Source of the DNA: Verrucomicrobia bacterium TMED56
Lineage (GTDB): Bacteria; Verrucomicrobiota; Verrucomicrobiia; Opitutales; Seribacteraceae
Assembly: GCA_002167265.1 (NCBI GenBank)
Contig: NHDJ01000039.1
Span: forward strand, 26,192-33,337
Reading direction: 5' to 3'
Length of the DNA stretch: 7,146 nucleotides
The notes under the pieces were generated by a model, which ran no database searches, had not been told where the DNA came from, and saw only the letters and a list, made by a program, of their open reading frames with translations. Made by a program: the position numbers and the translations under genes. Shown here in pieces: positions 1 through 6,358 of the stretch (position 1 is the stretch's first letter; every line of letters starts with the position of its first letter).

Positions 1-342
1 GAACGCGAATTTGTGGAAGCGGCAGTAGCCCTCGGGTATAGTAAGGGGCGAATTCTTTTCCGGCATGTTATACCAAATGTTCTTGGCCCAACCGTTGTAT
101 ATTCCACCCTTACGGTCCCAGGATTTATCATGTACGAAGCCATTCTTTCATTCCTTGGTCTGGGAGTGGAATCCCCAAATAGTTCTTGGGGGGTTCTAAT
201 TAAAGAGGGAGCCAATTTCTTAGAGACCGAAGTGCAGCTCCTACTTTTACCAGGTCTTTTCTTTTCCCTCACGCTTTTCTCCCTTAATTTTCTTGGCGAC
301 GGACTTCGTGATGCACTCGATGTCAAAGCAGCTAAAGACTGA
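1..342 (+). CDS. Peptide ABC transporter permease, DppC/OppC type (5'-truncated)
   Basis: This is the C-terminal 113 residues of an inner-membrane permease of the binding-protein-dependent transport family, which passes di- or oligopeptides (or a related solute) through the membrane. The frame is open to the left edge, so the gene begins outside the window; the GTG at 13 is an internal Val codon, not a start. The visible part opens with the EAA loop (EREFVEAAVALGYS, then FRHVIPN), which docks on the ATPase. A hydrophobic stretch follows, containing SFLGLGV, then the SSWG element and a last membrane helix ending in the FLGDGLRDALD tail, all typical of the DppC/OppC/GsiD group. The TGA stop overlaps the ATG of the next gene by one base, so the two are co-translated. 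A DppB-like permease and a solute-binding protein are expected upstream but cannot be seen. The substrate cannot be read from this fragment. Confidence 0.93.
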   Translation, partial: EREFVEAAVALGYSKGRILFRHVIPNVLGPTVVYSTLTVPGFIMYEAILSFLGLGVESPNSSWGVLIKEGANFLETEVQLLLLPGLFFSLTLFSLNFLGDGLRDALDVKAAKD

Positions 343-2093
343 TGAGCTTACTTAAAATAAAAAACCTCAAAACTTATTTCCACACTCGTGCGGGTACAAA
401 CCGGGCAGTGGACGACATCAGCTTTTCAATTGATAAAGGGGAAATTGTCGGAGTTGTAGGGGAATCGGGTTCCGGCAAATCTGTGACCTGCCATACTATG
501 CTTGGGCTTCTCCCTCAGCCCCCCGCAAAGGTGGAGGGAGGCTCAATAACCTTTGATAATGAAGAACTCCTCGACCTCCCTGAGCCATTCCTGCGGGCAA
601 TCAGAGGAAAGCGCATTTCGATGATCTTCCAGGATCCAATGAGCTGCCTGAACCCGTACCTAACAATTCTTGACCAAATCACAGAAGCTATCCTTATTCA
701 CGAAAATGTCTCTCGCGAGACTGCTGAGTCTCGAGCAATTGAGATGATGAAAAAAGTTGGGATACGGGATGCCGAATCCAGGGCTCAATCCTACCCGCAT
801 GAGTTTTCAGGCGGGATGCGGCAACGGGTAATGATCGCGATGGCTTTGGTCACGAAGCCTGATCTTTTGCTGGCGGACGAACCAACCACTGCTCTTGATG
901 TCACCGTGCAAGCCCGAATCCTAAAAATCCTTCGTGATCTCAAAGATGACCTTGGGATCGCAGTGCTCTTTGTAACCCATGACCTTGGAGTGGTCGCAGA
1001 ACTCGCCGACCGAATAGTGGTGATGTACCGTGGTAAAATTGTCGAACAGGGGAACACCCAAGATCTCTTTGAGAACCCATCACATCCCTATGTAAAAGGG
1101 CTACTTGCCTGCAGACCCACACTTGAGACCCAATATCAAACCCTGCCCACTGTGGAAGATTTTCTTCAAACCGAGCTTGCCGTGGACGGTTCTTACATTC
1201 TCAGCGAACATCCAGACGCGAAAGAAAGACTAACCGGCTTGACTAAAAAGGTAAAAAGCGAAACCCAGAAAAAAGACTTAGACTCGCTTCTTGTACAGGC
1301 GACAGCTCTTCAAGTTCACTTTCATTCAGGTGGTGGCTTTCTGGGTAGCACCCGCAAGGTTGTCAAGGCAGTCGATGGTGTTGACCTTCAAATCAAAAAA
1401 GGAAGAACACTTGGGCTTGTCGGAGAATCAGGGTGTGGCAAAACAACACTCGGGCGTGCCATACTGTGCCTGCAAGCAGCTAAATCTGGTTCTATCGTCT
1501 ACGATAAGAATGAACTGACTAGAATGAGCCCATCTGAAATGTTACCCTTCCGAAAACGCATGCAGATCATCTTTCAGGATCCTTACGCTTCGCTTAACCC
1601 TCGCCAAACAATCGAACAGGCTCTCACTGAACCCATGCTCGTTCATCAGATAGGATCCAATCAATCGGAAAGGCGTGACCGCATAGTTTCACTTCTCGAA
1701 GAAGTTGGACTGGGATCTGAATTTCTTCTTCGTTATCCTCACGAATTTTCTGGTGGCCAAAGGCAACGCATATGTGTGGCACGGTCCCTTGCAGTTGAAC
1801 CTGAATTCATTGTCTGTGATGAATGTGTCAGTGCAATGGATGTGTCTGTGCAAGCTCAGGTTCTTAATTTATTACGGGAACTACAGCAGAAGAGAAATTT
1901 AACCTACCTCTTTATTTCCCACGACCTCAGTGTAGTCAAATTTATGTCCGATGACATGATTGTAATGAAAAATGGAAAAGTCATGGAATTTGGAAGTTCT
2001 GAAGAAGTGTATGCCAATCCCCAACAGGAGTATACCCAAAGGCTAATCGATTCAATTCCGGCTCCTTTTAAAAAATTCGCTAAAAAGCCCTAG
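342..2093 (+). CDS. Fused double-ATPase subunit of peptide ABC transporter (DppD-DppF / YejF type)
   Basis: A 583-residue cytoplasmic protein with two complete nucleotide-binding domains, powering the peptide permease encoded just upstream. Domain 1 has Walker A at 40-47 (GESGSGKS), Q-loop FQDP 96-99, signature FSGGMRQR 155-162, Walker B LLLADE 175-180 and H-loop THD 212-214, followed by an oligopeptide-type NPSHPY tail near 246. Domain 2 has Walker A 361-368 (GESGCGKT), FQDP 411-414, signature FSGGQRQR 469-476, Walker B FIVCDE 489-494 and SHD 526-528. Both catalytic glutamates (180, 494) are present. The residue after Glu494 is Cys where Pro is usual. In many systems the two halves are separate DppD and DppF proteins; here they are fused through a linker of about 60 polar residues (262-321), as in YejF. 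The start ATG overlaps the permease stop (TGATG), and no Shine-Dalgarno is visible, so coupling is likely. The gene ends tail to tail with the transglutaminase gene, sharing CTAG. Peptide specificity is inferred from the family only. Confidence 0.95.
   Translation: MSLLKIKNLKTYFHTRAGTNRAVDDISFSIDKGEIVGVVGESGSGKSVTCHTMLGLLPQPPAKVEGGSITFDNEELLDLPEPFLRAIRGKRISMIFQDPMSCLNPYLTILDQITEAILIHENVSRETAESRAIEMMKKVGIRDAESRAQSYPHEFSGGMRQRVMIAMALVTKPDLLLADEPTTALDVTVQARILKILRDLKDDLGIAVLFVTHDLGVVAELADRIVVMYRGKIVEQGNTQDLFENPSHPYVKGLLACRPTLETQYQTLPTVEDFLQTELAVDGSYILSEHPDAKERLTGLTKKVKSETQKKDLDSLLVQATALQVHFHSGGGFLGSTRKVVKAVDGVDLQIKKGRTLGLVGESGCGKTTLGRAILCLQAAKSGSIVYDKNELTRMSPSEMLPFRKRMQIIFQDPYASLNPRQTIEQALTEPMLVHQIGSNQSERRDRIVSLLEEVGLGSEFLLRYPHEFSGGQRQRICVARSLAVEPEFIVCDECVSAMDVSVQAQVLNLLRELQQKRNLTYLFISHDLSVVKFMSDDMIVMKNGKVMEFGSSEEVYANPQQEYTQRLIDSIPAPFKKFAKKP
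2060..2089. terminator. Imperfect hairpin at the convergent gene ends (possible bidirectional terminator)
   Basis: GGCT at 2060-2063 pairs with AGCC at 2086-2089, and TTTTA at 2066-2070 pairs with TAAAA at 2081-2085. This gives nine base pairs with a two-base CC bulge and a ten-base loop. It lies inside the last codons of the ATPase gene, immediately before both stop codons. No T-run follows it on either strand, so it is not a canonical intrinsic terminator. It could still slow polymerase from both sides, since no spacer between the genes is available to hold a terminator. The structure is visible; the function is a guess. Confidence 0.2.
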
Positions 2094-2944
2094 TTATCTA
2101 ATCGCTTCACCTGAACATCCACCTGCATACTTTCAGGCAAACGACCAAAGTAAGACCCTGTTACAGGAGCAACATCGTGATAGTCTCTGCCTGAGCCAAT
2201 AATTACATAATTGTGATCAACAACTCGATTATTAGTGGGATCTAGACCTAACCATCCGCTTCCATTAACTAGAACTTCAATCCATGCATGAGAAGCTTCG
2301 GATCCTCTCATGACTTGGAAACGGGTAGCGTCATAAAAATATCCGCTTACATAACGAGCGGGAATACCAAGACTTCTGCATAATGCAATTCCAGCGTGTG
2401 CGAAATCCTGACAAACTCCCTTTTTTCTTTCCAATACTTCGCTGGCATGAGTGCTGACACTCGTTGTAGAAATAGAATACTCAAAGTTTGAGTAAATATA
2501 CTCCATAATTTTATAAGCTGTTTGGAAAACATCATTTGAGTTTCCCTGAACATCAACTGCCATTCGCCAAATTTCTGGATTTAAATGGATATAATTTGAG
2601 CTTTGCAAATAAGCCCGGTATTCTGGGTTTCCCTCCATTTCCCGTAACGATTTCATGGTTGAACCATAAGGCAAATTATTAAAGTCCACCCTTTTTTTCG
2701 TAACGATTGTGGACCGACTCTCAATCAAAAGCCTGGAATGATCGTCAGTCATCTCAAAGTGATGCACTAAATTACCGTTCAGATCCAAGTACTTCCTCAT
2801 TTGGGCAGTCGGTAATACGCTCACAAAGCACGACTCGCACCTTTGCCATTCATTAGTAAGGGGTTCTAACCGAAGCTCATTGAAACTCTCACAGACCGGG
2901 GAAGGGTACCTGTAATGGGTTTTATGTAGAATATATAAATGCAT
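2090..2944 (-). CDS. Transglutaminase-like cysteine enzyme, cluster-associated (COG1305 type)
   Basis: A 284-residue protein with no signal peptide, so probably cytoplasmic. Residues 1 to about 80 match the bacterial transglutaminase N-terminal region, with YRYPSPVCESFNELRLEP at 11-28 as its hallmark. The transglutaminase/protease core follows, with a readable Cys-His-Asp triad: Cys178 in GVCQDFAHAG, His219 in SHAWIEV and Asp235 in LGLDPTNN. LGIPARYVSGYF (192-203) is another conserved strand. Such folds cleave or transfer amide bonds; the true substrate is unknown. It is the last gene of the trio with the ATP-grasp and alpha-E proteins, 14 bases after the alpha-E stop. The start is the first ATG; the spacer (GTAAGAATAA before ATG) has only a weak purine stretch. 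Length and domain content are normal for the family, and nothing suggests damage. Its stop overlaps that of the facing ABC ATPase. A simple peptidase role outside the cluster is possible but less likely. Confidence 0.93.
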   Translation of the reverse strand: MHLYILHKTHYRYPSPVCESFNELRLEPLTNEWQRCESCFVSVLPTAQMRKYLDLNGNLVHHFEMTDDHSRLLIESRSTIVTKKRVDFNNLPYGSTMKSLREMEGNPEYRAYLQSSNYIHLNPEIWRMAVDVQGNSNDVFQTAYKIMEYIYSNFEYSISTTSVSTHASEVLERKKGVCQDFAHAGIALCRSLGIPARYVSGYFYDATRFQVMRGSEASHAWIEVLVNGSGWLGLDPTNNRVVDHNYVIIGSGRDYHDVAPVTGSYFGRLPESMQVDVQVKRLDN

Positions 2945-2958
2945 TTATTCTTACTTAT

Positions 2959-3933
2959 TTACTGTTGCTGCATTTGCATTTGAGAAATGAGAGGAATACT
3001 GGCATTTTTGATTTCAAAAGGAAGCAAAACATAAGTTTCAAAAATACTTTGACCGACCTCAATTAGTTTTTTTTGTAACTGATCAATTGATTCATGAAGC
3101 CCATCCTCAAAAATGGAGTCAATACCGTTAAAGTTCAATTGGGCAAGAGCACTTCCAGCGAGCCGTTCAGCCTCGTTGGAGAAATTCCCTAAGGGTACCC
3201 CGGAGATTTCATGAAGAAGCATGTCAATCTGTGCTACGGCAAATCTCAATGATCTAGGAAAATCTTTTGAAAACCAAAGGAAGTCTGAAACATTTCGTAA
3301 TGACAAAGCTCCTTGGTAACGCCTGCGATAAGCGGACAATGCACTACAACTTTTTAACGCCCCAATCAAATCCAAACGGGTAGGTTCCACCTGCAGCATT
3401 GTCAAAGTATCGAGCACTCGGCTGGTCTGGTCCGCTCTCTCCAAATATTTTCCCAAAGACATAAAACTCCAACCCTCATCATGATGGATGGTAGCATCTG
3501 AAAGACCTTGAAAAACCAGAGAAAAACGAATAATTCTCCGAAAAAAACCTGCCGAGTCTTGTGAAAAGTTTTCGGACAAGTCAGGAGCATTCAAAAACAA
3601 GTAAAGGTTGTTCAATTCAACCCAAATTTCTTCAGATAACTGATCGCGGACCATTCTCGCATTCTCACGGGCCATGTTGATCGAAGTTAAGACTGAACTG
3701 GACCAGTTTTTAGAAAATAAAATGAAAAGCTCATAGTTTTCAATATCATCGCTCGCAAATTGCTCCAATCCGCACATTGCCCTCAATGCGGAATGCCAAT
3801 AGTCACGCTTAAGTCCGTGTGCAAAGGATTGCAAATCCGTATCTCGATTAACTTCCACCAGACGAGTCACACCTTCCGCTCTCTCCACATACCGGCTCAT
3901 CCAGTAAAGATTATCTGCAACCCTTGAGAGCAT
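2959..3933 (-). CDS. Alpha-E domain protein (DUF403 / COG2307)
   Basis: A 324-residue, all-helical-looking soluble protein of the alpha-E family, a usual partner of the COG2308 ATP-grasp protein. Its biochemical role is not established. Family hallmarks are the N-terminal LSRVADNLYWMSRYVERAEG (2-21), NARMVRDQLSEEIWVELN (91-108), SLGKYLERADQTSRVLD (159-175), AYRRRYQG (201-208) and FLWFSKDFPRSLRFAVAQ (218-235). The segment YVERAEGVTRLV (15-26) and the segment YLERADQTSRVL (163-174) look like two copies of one helix, suggesting internal duplication. The C-terminus ends in a Q/M-rich tail (SQMQMQQQ) of unclear meaning. The ATG lies one base after the ATP-grasp stop (TAAGATG), so translation is very likely coupled; no Shine-Dalgarno is visible. 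Length is typical of the family. It may act as a scaffold or substrate-binding partner, but that is inference. Confidence 0.93.
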   Translation of the reverse strand: MLSRVADNLYWMSRYVERAEGVTRLVEVNRDTDLQSFAHGLKRDYWHSALRAMCGLEQFASDDIENYELFILFSKNWSSSVLTSINMARENARMVRDQLSEEIWVELNNLYLFLNAPDLSENFSQDSAGFFRRIIRFSLVFQGLSDATIHHDEGWSFMSLGKYLERADQTSRVLDTLTMLQVEPTRLDLIGALKSCSALSAYRRRYQGALSLRNVSDFLWFSKDFPRSLRFAVAQIDMLLHEISGVPLGNFSNEAERLAGSALAQLNFNGIDSIFEDGLHESIDQLQKKLIEVGQSIFETYVLLPFEIKNASIPLISQMQMQQQ

Positions 3934-3934
3934 C

Positions 3935-5407
3935 TTAATTATTCAAAACCCAAGTATCCTTGCTGCCACCACCCTGAGACGAATTAACAATCAATGAATC
4001 TTTTTCCAAAGCGACTCTGGTAAGTCCTCCGGGCACAATCTCGATATCATCGCCATACAAAATGAAGGGTCTTAAATCTACATGCCTTCCCTCGACCCCA
4101 TCTGGGCAGAAAGTGGGATGCCTTGAAAGCGGCACAATGGGTTGAGCAATATAGTCACGCGGATTACTTTTGATTTTGGCCGCAAACTCATCTCTTTCTT
4201 TCCTGGTCGATCGGTTGCCGATAAGCATACCATAACCTCCAGACTCATTTGCTGACTTAACCACCAACTCGGAAAGATTGTCCAAAACAAACTTGCGATC
4301 TTTCTGACGCCAGCACAAATAGGTGGAAACCTGTTCTAATATTGGATCTTGACCCAAATAATAGCGAATCATTTCCGGAACATAAGCATAAGTCACTTTG
4401 TCATCGACCACGCCTGTTCCAATCCCATTTGCCAGAGCAATGTTTCCTTTCAAATAAGCATCCATTAGACCACTAACACCTAGAAGTGATTTTTCATTAA
4501 AAAAACTAGGATCAAGAAATTCATCATCCATTCTGCGGTAAATGACATCAACTTGTACCAGACCTTGAGTTGTTCTCATGTAGACGAATCCATCAATTGC
4601 AATCAGATCCTTTCCCTCAACAATCTGTATTCCCATTTGACGGGCAAGAAAAGTATGCTCAAAATAGGCACTGTTATAAACTCCGGGAGTAAGCAGGACG
4701 CATACTGGTTTTTGAGATTTTCTTGGAGAAAGATAATCCAAAGATTTCAGTAAAAGTTCAGGGTACTCTTCCACTGAACGCACAGACATCCTCTGATAGG
4801 TATGGGGAAAAGTCTTTTTCATTATTTCCCGATTTTCCATTAGATAAGAGGCCCCAGACGGACAACGGGCATTATCTTCCAGGACCAAATACTTTCCCGT
4901 TTCATCTCGAATTAAATCCGTTCCACAGACATGAACATAAATATCCTGTGGTACATTAAAACCAATCATTTCCGTTCGGTAATGAGCGGAAGATTTAACA
5001 ACTTCTTCAGGAATGATGCCATCTTTAAGAATTTTTCCACCGTGATAAACATCATTGAGAAAAAGATTCAATGCGAGCAGGCGTTGTCGTAGTCCTTGTT
5101 CAACTTTTTGCCATTCTACTGCAGGAATAACTCGGGGGATTAAATCAAAGGGAAATATTCTCTCTGTACCTTTGTCATCACCATATACCGTGAAGGTTAC
5201 GCCATGCTCTAAAAAAGAGGAATCCGCCTGCTTTTTTTTCTCCTCAAACTCATTATCAGTGAGACATCCGATGCGATCAAAGATTGGTTTATAGAACTCA
5301 AATGCTTCTGGCTTGCCAGATGAAGTGAACATTTCGTCAAAGAAAGATCCTACTTCATAATTGGAAAAAACATTAGATTTCATGAACAAAAGAGAATGGG
5401 AGTGCAT
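3935..5407 (-). CDS. Circularly permuted type 2 ATP-grasp protein (DUF404/407, COG2308)
   Basis: A 490-residue soluble protein predicted to use ATP to activate a carboxylate and join it to an amine, giving a peptide-like bond; no substrate is known. Conserved blocks in order: FFDEMF (22-27), TVYGDDKGTERIFPFDLIPR (73-92), LEDNARCPSGASYLMENRE (176-193 region), LLTPGVYNSAYFEH (238-251), VIYRRMDDEFLDP (288-300), LANGIGTGVVDDK (325-337), VVKSANESGGYGM (382-394, probable ATP-binding lysine 384 and glycine-rich loop), HVDLRPF (442-448) and VPGGLTRVAL then NSSQGGGSKDTWVL (458-488). Length is normal for the family. The start is uncertain. At 5407 an AGGA abuts the ATG directly, too close for normal use. 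An ATG eight codons in (5383) would also leave the conserved FFDEMF intact but has no Shine-Dalgarno. It is the first gene of the trio, one base before the alpha-E gene. Confidence 0.94.
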   Translation of the reverse strand: MHSHSLLFMKSNVFSNYEVGSFFDEMFTSSGKPEAFEFYKPIFDRIGCLTDNEFEEKKKQADSSFLEHGVTFTVYGDDKGTERIFPFDLIPRVIPAVEWQKVEQGLRQRLLALNLFLNDVYHGGKILKDGIIPEEVVKSSAHYRTEMIGFNVPQDIYVHVCGTDLIRDETGKYLVLEDNARCPSGASYLMENREIMKKTFPHTYQRMSVRSVEEYPELLLKSLDYLSPRKSQKPVCVLLTPGVYNSAYFEHTFLARQMGIQIVEGKDLIAIDGFVYMRTTQGLVQVDVIYRRMDDEFLDPSFFNEKSLLGVSGLMDAYLKGNIALANGIGTGVVDDKVTYAYVPEMIRYYLGQDPILEQVSTYLCWRQKDRKFVLDNLSELVVKSANESGGYGMLIGNRSTRKERDEFAAKIKSNPRDYIAQPIVPLSRHPTFCPDGVEGRHVDLRPFILYGDDIEIVPGGLTRVALEKDSLIVNSSQGGGSKDTWVLNN

Positions 5408-5432
5408 TCCTGCAACTTTTGTGCCATTCTCT

Positions 5433-5438
5433 ATTGTA
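5433..5438 (-). promoter_or_regulatory. Possible -10 box in the gap before the ATP-grasp gene
   Basis: The 65-base gap 5408-5472 is the largest in the window and the only place where the trio could have its own promoter. Read on the minus strand it contains a run of eight T followed by TACAAT, a good match to a bacterial -10 hexamer, about 25 bases before the ATG. No convincing -35 box lies 16-18 bases further upstream (the sequence there reads AATTT-like), and there is no TGn extension. The trio may equally be transcribed from further upstream with the glycosylase gene. Confidence 0.2.
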
Positions 5439-5472
5439 AGGCAAAAAAAAGGGTGAAATTGGCTTAATACAC

Positions 5473-6357
5473 TTACTCTTTGTCTAAAATCCCCAACCTT
5501 TCAGCAGAAAAAAGGAATTGTTGAGCCAAACCAGCGAAATTTCCAAAATGAATCCTCGCAAAATGGATTTTTTGCGAAGTCTTCCACTCTTTCAAAAAAT
5601 ATCTTTTCTCAAGACTCTTTTCAATCCAAGTATCCATTGGAAAGGCTTCCATAAAATTTCCTCCAAAGAGTAAAACACAGTCGGCTACTTTTTCACCAAC
5701 ACCGGGTAAGCGTAATAGCTCATTTTTCGCCTCTTCATAACTTTCGGCCTTAATATAATCGAGCCAAGCAGGTTCATTTGCAATAAACCTTGCAGTCTTT
5801 GCAACATATTTCGCCCGGTAACCAAGTTTCAGGGACCTCAAGTCTGCTTCAGGCACTTCAGCAAGCTTTTCCCAACCGGGAAATGAATAAACACCATCAA
5901 ACAGCTTTTTCCCATACTCTTTGCAAACTGCATCCCCGATAGACTGAATTTGTGGAATGCTTTTGGCTGAACTAAGTAAAAAATTGAATAAAGTCTCATC
6001 TATAGGTTGCCTTAAAATACGCATTCCTGAGAAATAATTCAGGCTCTTTTGTAAAACCGGGTCTGACCTCCAAGGTAATTCATCAACCGCATCTTTATAA
6101 GTATCATCCAACCAAAAGTAATTTTCCACAACTTGAGGACTGATGATTTGGGCACGTGGGTGACGCCATTGTATTGTATTTTCCTCCCACCTACATTCAA
6201 AAGCTGTACTGACCAGTTTACCTCTCCAATGTGTTTCTGTAAGAGTTTTCCAGTCAAAGCATTGACCCCCCAGAAGAGTTTCCTTTAAGCTTATAAGAGA
6301 AAACCCATGACCCTCGGCAAGAGTTTGCCATGGCACCCAAAAACTTTGCTTGTCCAA
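5473..6357 (-). CDS. ogg: 8-oxoguanine DNA glycosylase, OGG1-type (HhH-GPD family)
   Basis: A 294-residue base-excision repair enzyme that should remove 8-oxoguanine from DNA and nick the strand by beta-elimination. An OGG N-terminal domain (with LLGGQCFDW at 28-36) precedes the helix-hairpin-helix GPD core. Against human OGG1: the Schiff-base lysine is Lys223 in LPGVGEKVADC, the catalytic Asp is Asp242 (FPMDTW), Cys253 matches Cys227, and the pocket residues Gln315 and Phe319 match Gln279 and Phe283. The wedge Tyr203 and Arg204 match Tyr180 and Arg181 in LGYRAKYV. In contrast, Asn149 and Arg154, which read the opposite cytosine, appear as Ala131 and Gln136, and His270 as Trp244. The start is TTG, one base after the previous stop (TAGATTG). 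The upstream open frame has no ATG, GTG or TTG before a stop, and the N-terminus aligns with OGG1, so TTG is favoured. Co-transcription with the 164-residue gene is likely. Confidence 0.92.
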   Translation of the reverse strand: MDKQSFWVPWQTLAEGHGFSLISLKETLLGGQCFDWKTLTETHWRGKLVSTAFECRWEENTIQWRHPRAQIISPQVVENYFWLDDTYKDAVDELPWRSDPVLQKSLNYFSGMRILRQPIDETLFNFLLSSAKSIPQIQSIGDAVCKEYGKKLFDGVYSFPGWEKLAEVPEADLRSLKLGYRAKYVAKTARFIANEPAWLDYIKAESYEEAKNELLRLPGVGEKVADCVLLFGGNFMEAFPMDTWIEKSLEKRYFLKEWKTSQKIHFARIHFGNFAGLAQQFLFSAERLGILDKE

Positions 6358-6358
6358 T

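Noticed and set aside
13..15. GTG at 13 as the start of the permease gene
   Set aside because: The frame is open to the window edge and residues before it (EREF) continue the conserved EAA motif, so it is an internal Val codon of a truncated gene.
791..1122. Minus-strand open frames inside the ABC ATPase gene
   Set aside because: They cover the signature and Walker B region of a well-supported plus-strand gene; their Ser/Arg-rich translations are typical shadow products.
4553..5294. Three plus-strand open frames of 66-79 residues within the ATP-grasp gene
   Set aside because: They are antisense to conserved family motifs and have no recognisable domain or start signal.
5408..5472. Riboswitch or small RNA in the largest gap
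   Set aside because: The 65 bases show no convincing stem-loop or known motif; they hold only a T-run and a lone -10-like hexamer.
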